NCBI GenBank assembly: GCA_017475005.1
Contig: JAFVGI010000003.1
Location: 1-49,189, forward strand
Origin: Prevotella sp.
GTDB lineage: Bacteria > Bacteroidota > Bacteroidia > Bacteroidales > Bacteroidaceae
DNA: 49,189 nucleotides
Direction of reading: 5' to 3'
The position numbers and the translations under genes are program-made. Within the stretch, counting starts at the first letter, position 1; each line of letters opens with the position of its first letter. This document shows positions 1-9,078 of the stretch, piece by piece. The notes beneath the pieces were generated by a model. It was not told where the DNA came from. It searched no databases and saw nothing but the letters and a program-made list of their open reading frames with translations.

Positions 1-200
1 AACTGAAGCCGGAAGGGTTCCGTACCAATCAGGCGAAACGTGACGAAGTCACTGCTACATGGTGCCAGCACAATGGCAAACAACGTGTCACGCAAGCAAA
101 ACATGATGATTGCCATAACCACCACGACCACCGCTATTCGCAGTATTGCTCCACGCAATACATCGAGGTGCTCCCAGAATGATAGTTCAGTATCAGCCAA
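1..200 (-). CDS. tatC: Sec-independent translocase TatC, N-terminal part (cut by window edge)
   Basis: TatC is the multispanning inner-membrane core of the twin-arginine translocase, which exports folded proteins. Only about the first 66 residues are inside the window. Translating the minus strand from the TTG at 200 gives the family's N-terminal signature with FWEHLDVLRGAILRIAVVVV, that is, the conserved F-x-x-H-L-x-E/D-L-R region followed by the first transmembrane helix. No in-frame ATG is available between this TTG and an upstream in-frame TAG at 216-218, so TTG is the probable start. tatA lies just upstream on the same strand, as usual in Bacteroidota, but 132 bases of tandem repeats separate the two genes. 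The call is confident; the exact start is less so. Confidence 0.87.
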   Translation of the reverse strand, partial: MADTELSFWEHLDVLRGAILRIAVVVVVMAIIMFCLRDTLFAIVLAPCSSDFVTFRLIGTEPFRLQ

Positions 201-332
201 AACTAAAAAAGGTCGCTAACCGTTTACAGTTTACGGTTTACATTTTACAGTTTACAGTTTCACTAATCACTAATCACTAATCACTAATCACTAACCGCTA
301 ACCGTTAACCGTTAACCTTTAACCTTTAACCT
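201..332. repeat. Tandem heptamer tract between tatC and tatA
   Basis: The gap holds several successive 7-bp tandem blocks of different sequence: one of CACTAAT, then ones of the ACCGTTA and ACCTTTA type, preceded by an imperfect TTTACAGT-like block. Base use differs from the neighbouring genes. The last codons of tatA (encoding Asn-Gly-stop) run into this tract. I see no promoter or gene here. Confidence 0.85.
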
Positions 333-521
333 TTAACCGTTACTTTTCACTTCCTTCTCTTCCTTCTCGTCGTCAATGTCTGTGACACCTTTCATGCCGT
401 CCTTGAAGCTCTTGACGCCAGTACCGAGGCCTTTCATCAACTCTGGTATCTTCTTGCCACCAAACAACAGCAGTACTACCAATGCGATAACAAGAATCTC
501 TGTTCCTCCTAATCCAAACAT
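333..521 (-). CDS. tatA: Twin-arginine translocase subunit TatA
   Basis: The 62-residue protein is the pore-forming TatA component that assembles with TatC to export folded, often cofactor-bearing proteins. It has one N-terminal transmembrane helix (about residues 5-20, rich in Leu and Val), the conserved FGGKKIPEL hinge, then an amphipathic helix with [14 protein letters not shown] and an acidic/basic tail. Length is typical. The ATG at 519-521 was chosen because a strong GGAGGAAA ribosome site sits just before it; a longer open frame upstream has no family similarity and crosses the promoter. The C-terminus ends inside the heptamer repeat tract. Confidence 0.95.
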   Translation of the reverse strand: MFGLGGTEILVIALVVLLLFGGKKIPELMKGLGTGVKSFKDGMKGVTDIDDEKEEKEVKSNG

Positions 522-551
522 ATTATTTCCTCCGTTTATTAAAATTTGGGA

Positions 552-580
552 CAAATATACAAAAAAAATAGAACAAACAA
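552..580 (-). promoter_or_regulatory. Bacteroidota-type promoter for tatA
   Basis: Read on the minus strand, TATATTTG (552-559) matches the -7 consensus TAnnTTTG, with a TTG at 578-580 about 18 bp upstream as the -33 element. It lies about 30 bases before the tatA start and faces away from the promoter of the HMA gene. Confidence 0.6.
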
Positions 581-629
581 CGGAAAATGGAAATATTAAC
601 CACTTATTTCCCTTTTCAAAGAGTAAAAG

Positions 630-661
630 TTTGTATAAAAGGGAAAAAATGCGTATATTTG
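630..661 (+). promoter_or_regulatory. Bacteroidota-type promoter for the envelope metal operon
   Basis: TTTG at 630-633 and TATATTTG at 654-661 are separated by 20 bp, a good fit to the -33 / -7 promoter of this phylum. The predicted transcript starts about 20 bases before the ATG at 688. Confidence 0.75.
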
Positions 662-687
662 CAACCAAAAAAAATAAAGATGTACGT

Positions 688-1416
688 ATGCTAAAGAAAT
701 TATCAACACTTTTATTGTTCTTCGTAACAGTTAGCGCTGCTATGGCAGCCGGTATAGACACCCTCGTTGTTCGCATCAAAGCAATGCGTTGTGAGGATTG
801 CGCACACAATGTTAGCCTTGCCCTGAATGGTAAGCCAGGAGTCGAAGGGTTACAGTTCGACCTGGAAAAACGTACTGTAGCTGTGGCGTTTGACCCTGCA
901 AAGACGAATACTGACAGCATCTGTGCTACCCTTAAGGCAACGGGACGTTATAAGCCAAGCACCTATGACCCAAAGGAGAAAATCAGACGCGGTATGGGAC
1001 TGAAGGCGGATGAGATGAAGACAGAGGCTGATGCGGAGCTCATAAAGAAGAATCTCTACGAGATGGTGGGTATGGATAGCGTAGGTCCTAATCTTGCAAA
1101 GGGCTATATTTTCGTACGCTATGATGCCAACAAGACAACAAAAGCTACTATACGACAGAAGTTGTTGGATATGGGCTTTACACCAGTAAGCTACTATACC
1201 AGTAAGGAAATCAGTTTCGCATATTTCAAAATACCGGCAGAAGCTGCCAATGACGAGACGATAGAAACTGTATTGTCCCTGGACGGCGTGGATGACGTTA
1301 ACGTAAATCCTGCAAAAGGTTCCCTTGCCATTACCTACGTAAATACTGAGACTAATCCGGAAAAACTTTTGTCTGATATACAGGCTGAAGGTATTGAAGT
1401 GAAGAGTGAAGAGTGA
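688..1416 (+). CDS. Exported HMA-domain (heavy-metal-associated) protein, probably three HMA-like repeats
   Basis: This 242-residue protein has an N-terminal signal peptide (about 1-20, ending AMAA), then an HMA fold with the metal-binding motif MRCEDC at 33-38 (Cys35, Cys38). Two further stretches (about 110-165 and 170-235) have an HMA-like pattern ending in phrases such as [12 protein letters not shown] and [12 protein letters not shown] but lack the CxxC. HMA domains usually bind and pass Cu(I) or Zn(II). It is the first gene of the operon, 3 bp before the TonB-dependent receptor, so it may act as a periplasmic metal carrier for that system (inference). The ATG at 688 follows the promoter; upstream in-frame codons lie before the transcription start. 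The C-terminal residues EVKSEE are encoded by an AAGAGTG repeat that fills the junction. Confidence 0.8.
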   Translation: MLKKLSTLLLFFVTVSAAMAAGIDTLVVRIKAMRCEDCAHNVSLALNGKPGVEGLQFDLEKRTVAVAFDPAKTNTDSICATLKATGRYKPSTYDPKEKIRRGMGLKADEMKTEADAELIKKNLYEMVGMDSVGPNLAKGYIFVRYDANKTTKATIRQKLLDMGFTPVSYYTSKEISFAYFKIPAEAANDETIETVLSLDGVDDVNVNPAKGSLAITYVNTETNPEKLLSDIQAEGIEVKSEE

Positions 1417-1419
1417 AGA
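1396..1419 (+). repeat. AAGAGTG heptamer repeat at the HMA / receptor junction
   Basis: About three 7-bp units (GTGAAGA type) cover the stop codon of the HMA gene and the ribosome-site region of the next gene. The same heptamer family recurs at 10711, 20335, 36594 and 36755 in one or the other orientation. Confidence 0.75.
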
Positions 1420-4161
1420 ATGAAAAATAAGCGATATATACCTTTTGTGCTTTGTGTCCTGTACCTTGTACTTTGTACTCCGTACTTGTTTGCCCAGAAG
1501 AATGCACCGGTTTATGACGTAAGCGTAAGTGTCACCGATGCCCAGACCAAAGAGCCTATTATAATGGGTACTGTGCAACTGAATCCCTTGGGACAGTATG
1601 CTGTTACTGATGTGAAGGGTAAGGCAACGATTAAGAATGTGCCTCAGGGAACATACACCCTGTCGGTGACGTATGTGGGATACGAGACCTATACCACCAA
1701 TATTGCCATTACCAACAAGAACCTCGATCTGGCTATACGCATGTCGGAGGCTTCTTTGGCACTGAAGGAGGTTAGCGTGACTGCCAAGCAGAATGCGTCC
1801 GGCACATCTACTGCCAGCATCATAGGCAGACAGGCTATCGACCACCTTCAGGCATCGTCTCTGGCGGACATTATGCAGCTGGTGCCAGGTCAGCTGATGG
1901 GACATAATAACCTGATGTCGCAGACAAACCTGCAAATACGACAACTGGTCAACGACCCTACGGCAGCATTTGGTTCCAGCGTGATGGTTGACGGAGTGCC
2001 AATCTCCAACAATGGTTCGATGTCGCAGGGTCCTATGACCGAGTTTACTGGTACTGACCTGCGAAACATCTCTGCAGATGACATCAATGACGTAGAGGTG
2101 GTACGCGGTATTCCTTCAGCAGAATATGGTGACCTCAGCGGCGGTATGGTGATAGTACACTCAAAGGTGGGCGTCACTCCGTGGCAGGTGAAGGCAAAGG
2201 TAAATCCTGCCCTCATGAACTATTCTGTCGGTAAGGGTGCTAACATCGGAAAACTGGGTATCATAAACGGTAGTCTGGATTATGCACAGGCATGGGGCGA
2301 CCCACGATGGAAGACAAATTCATACCATCGTTATACTGCTTCATTCGGATGGAGTTATGACATCACCCGAAAATGGAATATGAACACCAAGATACGTTAT
2401 ATGATGGCGAAGGACTGGACTGGCGATGATCCGGATGCTACGGTAGAGGGCTCGGACAAAAAGAACAAAAACCAGACACTCTCCTTTACACATAACGGTC
2501 GCATACAGGTGGAGAAACTCTTTGCCCGTACAGTGAACTATACAATAGGACTGAGCTTCACTCGTAATGACAAGAGAGAAACGGGACTGGCAAAAATATC
2601 CGGTGGTTCTATAAATCCTATACTGACAGCTCGCGAAACAGGATATTACATAGTGCCTTATGAGAAGATAGCCTATCGTACAACAGCATATACGGAAAGT
2701 CATCCGGGTAATCTGTTTGCAAAGATAGGTAACAGTTTTTACGTAAAGGCTGGAAAGACACGTCAGACGTTCAAAGTAGGTGCGGAGTATCACTACGACT
2801 GGAATACCGGACGTGGCTATTACAATGAGGATGACCGCTATCCATTGGTGCCAAACAGTGACGGACGCCCAAGAGCATATAGCGATATCCCAGGACTGCA
2901 TCAGATTGCTGCATATGCAGAGGACCAGTTGGTATGGACGATGAACAAGGTAAATCGCCTGCGTACCACCTTCGGTTTGCGCTTTACTGCCATGCAGCCA
3001 TTCTCGAATGTTGCTACGACAGCTCTTTCTCCACGTCTTAATCTTTCATTCTCTGCAACAAAGTGGCTTGACATACGTGCTGGCATAGGTCTGAACTCTA
3101 AGACTCCCGGTCTGAATTATCTATATCCTGACAAGAAGTATGTTGACAGACCTGCTGCACCGGCAGACCAGAATGCTGCTACACAAGCTTATCATACGTA
3201 CGTCTATAATGTGGAATATTCGAGGAGTCTGAAAAATGCCACTACAACAAAGGTGGAGGCTGGCTTCGACATACGCCTGAAGAATGGCAAGAAACTGAGT
3301 CTTTTGGGATATATAGACAATACTCCTGACGGATTCGGTAATCTTACTGAGTTCCATACATATACTGCTAATTACTTTGCAAATCCTGATATGTCGGGTG
3401 CTCCACAGCGTTCAGATGTGGTGTTTATCACAACAGGAGCTATAGGCAACGTGGCACACACAAAGAATCGTGGTATAGAGGCTGATATGGACTTTGGTAC
3501 ATGGAAGGCTATACGTACATCGTTCTACCTCAGCGGTGCCTATCAGGAGTCAAAGACATGGTCAACAAACCTGAATGCATCGAATCTGAATAGCAAGTAT
3601 TTGCCGGAAATACCATATAAGAGAACAGACACACAGCCTTTCAAGTTGGTATATCCTAACGGTTTGGATGATAACTATTCAAAGTATCGTCGTTTGGTGA
3701 CAACCCTTCGTACTGTTACACACATACCAGAACTGCGTATGGTGGCATCACTGACAACACAGGTGATATGGCATAGCTGGAACCATTCGTATAACATGGA
3801 TAAGAATCCTATTGGATGGATAGACTCTCAGTGTAACTATCACGAGATATCAAACGAGATGCTGGCCGGATATCTGGGAATGGATGCTAACTATTATGCT
3901 ACAGCTCCTGTCGGTATAGACAATGTGCCTATCTATAAGCTGTTAAGCCGCTCAATAGATATGGAGACAGAGTCGAGTCCGATAACATGGAATGTGCAGG
4001 CACGTATTACAAAAGAACTTGGCAAAGTGGGGGGACTGTCGTTCTATGTGAATAATGCTCTTTATTACGAACCATTCCTGTATAACAACAGCCATAGCAA
4101 GACACGTTCGCAATACAATACAGGCTTCAGCTTTGGTGCAGAACTTTACTTTAATCTTTAA
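1420..4161 (+). CDS. TonB-dependent outer-membrane receptor (metal or chelate uptake candidate)
   Basis: A 913-residue outer-membrane receptor. It has a signal peptide ending near LFAQ (about residue 26), a carboxypeptidase-regulatory-like beta-sandwich (about 32-112, with PQGTYTLSVTYVGYET), a plug domain (about 115-245, with SSLADIMQLVPGQ and VEVVRGIPSAEYGDLSGG), and a long beta-barrel ending in an aromatic residue pattern (AELYFNL). There is no SusD partner, so it is not a glycan SusC/SusD pair. The neighbours (HMA protein before it, DUF4876 and DUF6850 families after it, FMN-binding protein at the end) suggest import of a metal or metal complex; the substrate cannot be read from sequence. 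The signal-peptide core is encoded by imperfect TTGTACT-like repeats (1440-1486). Confidence 0.88.
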   Translation: MKNKRYIPFVLCVLYLVLCTPYLFAQKNAPVYDVSVSVTDAQTKEPIIMGTVQLNPLGQYAVTDVKGKATIKNVPQGTYTLSVTYVGYETYTTNIAITNKNLDLAIRMSEASLALKEVSVTAKQNASGTSTASIIGRQAIDHLQASSLADIMQLVPGQLMGHNNLMSQTNLQIRQLVNDPTAAFGSSVMVDGVPISNNGSMSQGPMTEFTGTDLRNISADDINDVEVVRGIPSAEYGDLSGGMVIVHSKVGVTPWQVKAKVNPALMNYSVGKGANIGKLGIINGSLDYAQAWGDPRWKTNSYHRYTASFGWSYDITRKWNMNTKIRYMMAKDWTGDDPDATVEGSDKKNKNQTLSFTHNGRIQVEKLFARTVNYTIGLSFTRNDKRETGLAKISGGSINPILTARETGYYIVPYEKIAYRTTAYTESHPGNLFAKIGNSFYVKAGKTRQTFKVGAEYHYDWNTGRGYYNEDDRYPLVPNSDGRPRAYSDIPGLHQIAAYAEDQLVWTMNKVNRLRTTFGLRFTAMQPFSNVATTALSPRLNLSFSATKWLDIRAGIGLNSKTPGLNYLYPDKKYVDRPAAPADQNAATQAYHTYVYNVEYSRSLKNATTTKVEAGFDIRLKNGKKLSLLGYIDNTPDGFGNLTEFHTYTANYFANPDMSGAPQRSDVVFITTGAIGNVAHTKNRGIEADMDFGTWKAIRTSFYLSGAYQESKTWSTNLNASNLNSKYLPEIPYKRTDTQPFKLVYPNGLDDNYSKYRRLVTTLRTVTHIPELRMVASLTTQVIWHSWNHSYNMDKNPIGWIDSQCNYHEISNEMLAGYLGMDANYYATAPVGIDNVPIYKLLSRSIDMETESSPITWNVQARITKELGKVGGLSFYVNNALYYEPFLYNNSHSKTRSQYNTGFSFGAELYFNL
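1440..1486 (+). repeat. Imperfect TTGTACT-type repeat encoding the receptor signal-peptide core
   Basis: Successive units of the form CTTTGTG, CTGTACC, TTGTACT, TTGTACT and CCGTACT cover the hydrophobic stretch FVLCVLYLVLCTPYLF. Similar repeats are otherwise intergenic in this window. Confidence 0.6.
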
Positions 4162-4212
4162 TCGTCGTAATAACGTGATATCGTAATAACGAGATATCGT
4201 AATATCGAAATA
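4162..4212 (+). repeat. 16-bp tandem repeat (CGTAATAACG / GATATCG) before the lipoprotein gene
   Basis: Three imperfect units containing CGTAATAACG separated by TGATAT or AGATAT fill the 51-base junction between the receptor and the next gene. No promoter or terminator is visible, which fits a read-through operon. Confidence 0.7.
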
Positions 4213-5487
4213 ATGAAACATCTAAATAATCTCATCACTTCTCTAGCAGTGTTGCTGGTCACACTTGCCTCTTGCATCAATTATGATGATGCAGGCAGAT
4301 TAGTGAATGTTCAGGTTCACCTGAAGACTCCGGCAGACTTCAAGGCTGGTACTGCTTTGGATAATCAGGAGGTCAAAATAAAGAGTAAGACAGTAGAAAA
4401 GATTGCCCTGACAGACGAAAACGGTGTCGCAACATTTGAGGGCTGCATGCCAGGCGTATATGACATATCATCTTATGTAGAACTGACAGGTGAGGAATAT
4501 GCCCAAAAGACTGGCTCTGAAGACGCTGTAGAAGAATGTATAATAACTGCTACATTGAATGAACAACTGTTCGATGAGACACGTGAACAGTTGCCGATAG
4601 AAATGGAATCGGCTATTATGGCTATTACTCCCAAAGATCCTGGCCAAAAGACGAAATCTATAGTTATAAGTAAGATATACAGTTCGGGTTCAAAATATAA
4701 TGGTAACAAGAACTATATGGCTGGCAGGTATATAGAGCTATTCAATCAATCTGACCAGACAGCAGATGTTGCAGGTATGTATATCGGACTGTTGGAAAGT
4801 TCAAATCCCCAGCCATATACACTGGATAATCTGAAGAATGACCCAAATATAAACGGCACAATGGTCGTTGTAAAACAGGTGTACCGTATTCCTACCGACA
4901 AGGAATATCTGGTGGAGGGCGGAAAGAGTATTGTTATTACTAACAGTGCCGTAGATCACACTCTGACGGCTCAGAATCAGTTTGAAGCGGATCTCTCTGG
5001 AGCAGACTTCGAGGTAGTAGATCTTAATGATAAGTTGGAGCATAATGATAATGTCGTAAAGATGTTACGTGAATATTATGCCATTTCATCGCTGAAAGGA
5101 ATGAATCTGATGCAGGGTGGGCCATGTGGTATTATATTATTCGAGACGGATGAAGATATCAATACATGGCCAACAACGTATGGTTATGGGAAGACGTCTG
5201 GCACATGGGTGTATCTGCTTGTACCTAACAGCACGATAAAGGATGGTGTTGATTTTATCAAGAATACGAGTACGGGTCCGAATCTTTCGACAAAACGCCT
5301 GTACGACGAGATTGATGCAGGATGTACGCACATAGAAGCGACATTAGGCTATACAGGAGAAGTGGTGTATCGCAAGACAGCACGTGTATATCCCGATGGT
5401 CGTAAGAAATTGATGGATACGAATAACAGCAGTAATGATTTTAAGGTTTCAACAACGATAAAACCGCGAGAGTATGATGAAGAATAA
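4213..5487 (+). CDS. Cell-surface lipoprotein of the DUF4876 type
   Basis: A 424-residue lipoprotein with a type II signal peptide whose lipobox is LASC (Cys about residue 21). Residues about 28-120 form a carboxypeptidase-like or Cna-B-like beta-sandwich (ENGVATFEGCMPGVYDIS); residues about 140-420 contain the pattern KIYSSGSKYNGNKNYMAGRY and IELFNQSDQTADVAGMYIGL, resembling lamin-tail-like folds of the family. I recognise it as DUF4876, usually found between a TonB-dependent receptor and a DUF6850 protein; its function is not established. By position it probably works as a surface partner of the receptor. Its last 14 bases overlap the next gene, indicating translational coupling. Confidence 0.72.
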   Translation: MKHLNNLITSLAVLLVTLASCINYDDAGRLVNVQVHLKTPADFKAGTALDNQEVKIKSKTVEKIALTDENGVATFEGCMPGVYDISSYVELTGEEYAQKTGSEDAVEECIITATLNEQLFDETREQLPIEMESAIMAITPKDPGQKTKSIVISKIYSSGSKYNGNKNYMAGRYIELFNQSDQTADVAGMYIGLLESSNPQPYTLDNLKNDPNINGTMVVVKQVYRIPTDKEYLVEGGKSIVITNSAVDHTLTAQNQFEADLSGADFEVVDLNDKLEHNDNVVKMLREYYAISSLKGMNLMQGGPCGIILFETDEDINTWPTTYGYGKTSGTWVYLLVPNSTIKDGVDFIKNTSTGPNLSTKRLYDEIDAGCTHIEATLGYTGEVVYRKTARVYPDGRKKLMDTNNSSNDFKVSTTIKPREYDEE

Positions 5488-7102
5488 GAGATATATCACA
5501 ATATTGGCAATGGTGCTGACGACATGCACCATATATGCTCAGCAGACGGTATCAGCTCTCGGGGAGTATCGTTTTGACGATGCTACGCAGCTGTGGCGTC
5601 TTACTGATAATGCTGCGGGTCTTGGCATTGATACTACACGCAACCGTGGATATGCAGAGATAGGATATTACCATCACAGTGGTGACTATACCCGTGTGCA
5701 GGAGGGAACACGTAGTAACCAACTGCGTTTTGAGACGGAGAGATACCAGAAGATAGGAAAATACATATATGGTTACGGACGCTTTGATTTTGACTATGGA
5801 CGTGTGAACAACCGTACGTGGTGTGATGTGCGTCGTCCATATAATTCCAATCCTTATTTCTCGGGCAGTTCCATAGTGGGTAAGTATGACTTCCAGGACT
5901 TTAACTTTACTGCTGCTCTTGGTTCTGCTGCCATAGGAAAGTGGCACTTCGGTATGCGATTAGACTATAACGTGGGTGACCTGAGCCGCTTGCGCGACCC
6001 GCGTCCGCGTTCGCAGCTGCTGGAATATAAGATAATACCTGCTGTTACATATACCTTTGGCAAAAATACCTTCGGTCTCAGCGGTAATTATCATCGCAGA
6101 AAAGAGAAGATAGATGGAGTAAGGACTATCCAGTCGGATGCTACGATTATGTATTATAACATGACAGGTTTAGAGCATGCTATCGGTACTGTCAGCGGTT
6201 ATAGCGGCTACCAGAGAGAATGGGTGGACCATCGCTTCGGGGCAGAACTGACATACAGCTATAAGTCGGATAGGTATAATATGATTGCTGCTGCTAATAT
6301 AGAGCGTGGCTCAGAAAATATCCTGGGGCAGTATGAGAAGGAGGAGGGAAAATTTGTTGACTATAACTATGGATTCAGCATTCGCAATCGTATTAAGGCA
6401 GAGAACCTGTTACATGAAATAGACTTCTCGTTGGGCTATGAGCAGTCGTATGCGGATGAATATACCCAAAAATACAAGGCGGAGAATAATGACGAGATAA
6501 AGACAAAGACATATTCTTATGAGCACCGTCTTCCTGATGGAACAATAGAAATAAGAGACTCTACCATAACGCAGACATATCCTGTGTCATCACAGTATTA
6601 TGAGACAATGCTGGTGATGAAAAAGCGTTTTCAGGTGAAGATATTCAAGACGGATTTCCATTACCGCCTGAATTTCACCGATGGAGAAAGAGTGAACCGC
6701 TATGTTGGTGCTCGTTTTACAAGTTGTGATACTAAGAATAATTATCTGTTGCCAGAGTCAAGTCTGCACTATGACGGATACAACCTGTCCTTTGAAGGTG
6801 GTACGAGCCTGCTGAAGCAACGCCTCTGGATAGACGGTGGATTTACTATGCATTTCAACGGTACTGCTACGTTGGCTCTTAATGACCCGACGACAGACTA
6901 TGCTGTAGGGGTGCTGATACCTGACATGAAATACTATCGTTCCAACTATGTAAAGGGTAGCCTGAGCGTGACATATCAGTTCCCGATTACTTTTAAGAAA
7001 AAGCCAACTATGTGGTACGTCAGGGCTAATGGTGATTGGTTGAGAACCAACAGTAACCTTCATGCCTCAAGTTTCGGAGTAACGTTGGGAATGTTTAATT
7101 AG
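5474..7102 (+). CDS. DUF6850-type outer-membrane beta-barrel protein
   Basis: A 542-residue protein with a signal peptide (ending near TIYAQ) and a repeating alternation of aromatic and polar residues typical of a transmembrane beta-barrel, for example YGYGRFDFDYGRV, FNFTAALGSAAIGKWHFGMR and a C-terminal SSFGVTLGMFN ending in an aromatic strand. It overlaps the preceding lipoprotein gene by 14 bases. Two ATG codons are adjacent (5474, 5477); the second gives MKNKRYI, the same first seven residues as the TonB-dependent receptor. The family accompanies DUF4876 and TonB receptors, so it is assigned to the same uptake system, perhaps as a channel or scaffold. The role is inferred from context only. 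Confidence 0.7.
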   Translation: MMKNKRYITILAMVLTTCTIYAQQTVSALGEYRFDDATQLWRLTDNAAGLGIDTTRNRGYAEIGYYHHSGDYTRVQEGTRSNQLRFETERYQKIGKYIYGYGRFDFDYGRVNNRTWCDVRRPYNSNPYFSGSSIVGKYDFQDFNFTAALGSAAIGKWHFGMRLDYNVGDLSRLRDPRPRSQLLEYKIIPAVTYTFGKNTFGLSGNYHRRKEKIDGVRTIQSDATIMYYNMTGLEHAIGTVSGYSGYQREWVDHRFGAELTYSYKSDRYNMIAAANIERGSENILGQYEKEEGKFVDYNYGFSIRNRIKAENLLHEIDFSLGYEQSYADEYTQKYKAENNDEIKTKTYSYEHRLPDGTIEIRDSTITQTYPVSSQYYETMLVMKKRFQVKIFKTDFHYRLNFTDGERVNRYVGARFTSCDTKNNYLLPESSLHYDGYNLSFEGGTSLLKQRLWIDGGFTMHFNGTATLALNDPTTDYAVGVLIPDMKYYRSNYVKGSLSVTYQFPITFKKKPTMWYVRANGDWLRTNSNLHASSFGVTLGMFN

Positions 7103-7104
7103 GT

Positions 7105-7150
7105 GAAAGGTGTCCCATAAGCCCCATAAGACTCATTAGACCAATAAAAA
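7105..7150 (+). repeat. CCCATAAG-type 9-bp repeat before the LRR gene
   Basis: Units such as CCCATAAGC, CCCATAAGA, CTCATTAGA and CCAATAAA fill the start of the gap. The same family, reversed or varied, occurs at 23415-23458 and 24990-25035. No TAnnTTTG promoter was seen in this gap. Confidence 0.65.
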
Positions 7151-7185
7151 CTATAACTCACAATAAAAATTATTAACAAAAGCTT

Positions 7186-9078
7186 ATGAAAATTTTTACA
7201 CAGATTAAGATGCTGGCTCTCGTTGCCGGCATGATGTTTGCAAACATGGAATTGTTTGCACTTGATGTTACCACTACAGCAGGTGGTCAGTTGTCAAGTA
7301 AGATTGACTCAAGCGAGAAGCTCACCATTACAGAGCTTTCCGTAACGGGACCTTTGAACGGAGCAGACATCCTGTATATTCGCGAAATGGCAGGTGCAGG
7401 ATATGAGAGTAGCTCTACCACAGATGGCAAGCTTGTATCACTCAATCTTAAAAACGCTTCTATCGTTGACGGTGGCGAGTATTATAAGAATCAGATGTGT
7501 ATTGCCAACACCATTGGAAAGTATATGTTCAATAAGTGTAAGAACATCACCACACTCATCCTCCCTGACGGCATCACTGAGATTGCTGCCAGTGCTATGG
7601 CTACTGACGGTCCTTCTGTCACAGAACTCAACATCCCAGCGTCTGTAGCAAATATCGGCACAAGCGCCTTCGGAGGTCTGAAGACTCTGACGAAGGTTAC
7701 CTTCAGCGAGGGTTCAGCCCTGAAGACCATTGGTAACAGTGCTTTCAGCATTTCCAGTGGTGTGCTGGCTGACATCACTTTGCCTAACTCTGTTGAGTCA
7801 ATAGGCAACAGCGTTTTTACTTATTCTAAGCTTACAAAGTTTACCTTCCCTACCTCACTTAAGAGCATCGGCAACCTGGTATTCCAAAACGTGGAAACCC
7901 TCGCAGAGATTTCAGAGATACCAGCATCTCTCGAGACCATTGGCGACAATGTCTTCCAGGGCACATCAATAGCAGCAGTCAAGGTCAACAGCGGCAACAC
8001 CCACTTTAAAGTTGATAAGAACGTACTCTATAACTTTGACAAGACCATAGCAATATGGCTTCCTGCCAAGTCAACACAGGCAACTGTGGTACTCCCTGCT
8101 ACCGTTACCGAGATTAAGGGTTCTGCTTTCTTTGGCTGTGAGAATCTTATTCACATATCTCTTCCACAGGGATTAACTACCATCAATGGTGCAGCATTCA
8201 AGCAGAGCGGCATCATAGCAATAACATTGCCTGCTTCATTAACCACACTCAATGGCTCCAGTCAGTTCGAGAAGTGTGCCGACCTTAAATACTTCTGCAT
8301 GAAGGGCACCATAGAGAAACTCACCTCTATGATGCTGCAGAACTGTCCAAACCTCTCTATAATGGCTTTCGAGGATGCCACAGCACCTCATTTCTTTAAG
8401 AAGAGTATTGACGGCTGCGCAGACAATGTGACACTCTATGCACCAGAGGCAAGCCTCGAAGCATACAAGAGCGCTATAGAGACTGGTGACGCAGGTTCTG
8501 GCACACCTGGTCCTGCTACCAACAAGACCGTAACGTATGAGGCACTTGACCTGCTTACCCTCTACGACTTCATGAACAACAATATCGGTCATGCTATCGG
8601 CACAGGCACTTCTACCGAGGGCAACCTCGCCGGTGAGAGCATCAAGAAGGCTGACGTAACTTTCACCTGCACTGATGGCTTCACACCTACCCGTTACTTC
8701 TACGTTGCATCAAGAGGCAATGAGCTGCAGGTTTATAAGAATGGTACATTCACACTCACTGCTGACGAAGGCAAGTATATAAAAGCTGTTCACTTTGTAT
8801 TTGGCAACAGCCAAACAGGTCTCGATGCTGACAGCGGAACATACGCAGATGGCACATGGACTGGTAGTGCCAAGAGCGTTACCTTCTCAACCACAGGCTC
8901 ACGCTATATTTATACTATAGTTTTCGAGACAGAAGAAGGTACTCCTACTGCCGTTCAGACCGTAGAGGCTGCTAAAGCGCCTGCATCAAAGGAAATTTAC
9001 AATATTATGGGCGGCAAAGTAAACCTTATGCAGAAAGGTAACGTCTATATTATTGACGGAAAAAAGTATTTTAAATAA
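7186..9078 (+). CDS. BspA-like leucine-rich-repeat surface protein with C-terminal sorting-like domain
   Basis: A 630-residue exported protein. After a signal peptide (ending near LFALD) come about eleven BspA-type leucine-rich repeats (about 90-430), seen as I-x-x-x-A-F and L-P-x-S-V/L-x-x-I motifs such as LNIPASVANIGTSAFGGL and ITLPNSVESIGNSVF. Residues about 450-580 form a beta-sandwich common in exported proteins of this group. The last 35 residues (EIYNIMGGKV ... VYIIDGKKYFK) match the pattern of C-terminal domains used for type IX secretion or surface anchoring in Bacteroidota. BspA-like proteins bind host or matrix proteins. Here it sits inside a putative metal-uptake operon and is directly followed by the FMN-binding gene with no gap, so it may present that system at the surface; this is inference. 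Confidence 0.82.
   Translation: MKIFTQIKMLALVAGMMFANMELFALDVTTTAGGQLSSKIDSSEKLTITELSVTGPLNGADILYIREMAGAGYESSSTTDGKLVSLNLKNASIVDGGEYYKNQMCIANTIGKYMFNKCKNITTLILPDGITEIAASAMATDGPSVTELNIPASVANIGTSAFGGLKTLTKVTFSEGSALKTIGNSAFSISSGVLADITLPNSVESIGNSVFTYSKLTKFTFPTSLKSIGNLVFQNVETLAEISEIPASLETIGDNVFQGTSIAAVKVNSGNTHFKVDKNVLYNFDKTIAIWLPAKSTQATVVLPATVTEIKGSAFFGCENLIHISLPQGLTTINGAAFKQSGIIAITLPASLTTLNGSSQFEKCADLKYFCMKGTIEKLTSMMLQNCPNLSIMAFEDATAPHFFKKSIDGCADNVTLYAPEASLEAYKSAIETGDAGSGTPGPATNKTVTYEALDLLTLYDFMNNNIGHAIGTGTSTEGNLAGESIKKADVTFTCTDGFTPTRYFYVASRGNELQVYKNGTFTLTADEGKYIKAVHFVFGNSQTGLDADSGTYADGTWTGSAKSVTFSTTGSRYIYTIVFETEEGTPTAVQTVEAAKAPASKEIYNIMGGKVNLMQKGNVYIIDGKKYFK

Noticed and set aside
333-920. A 195-codon minus-strand frame ending as tatA
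   Set aside because: Only the last 62 codons are TatA; the upstream part is antisense to the HMA gene and crosses both promoters, and the ATG at 521 has an excellent ribosome site.
1420-5497. SusC/SusD-type glycan uptake locus
   Set aside because: The lipoprotein after the receptor has no SusD (TPR-like) features and no glycosidase is in the operon, so a glycan-uptake assignment is not supported.
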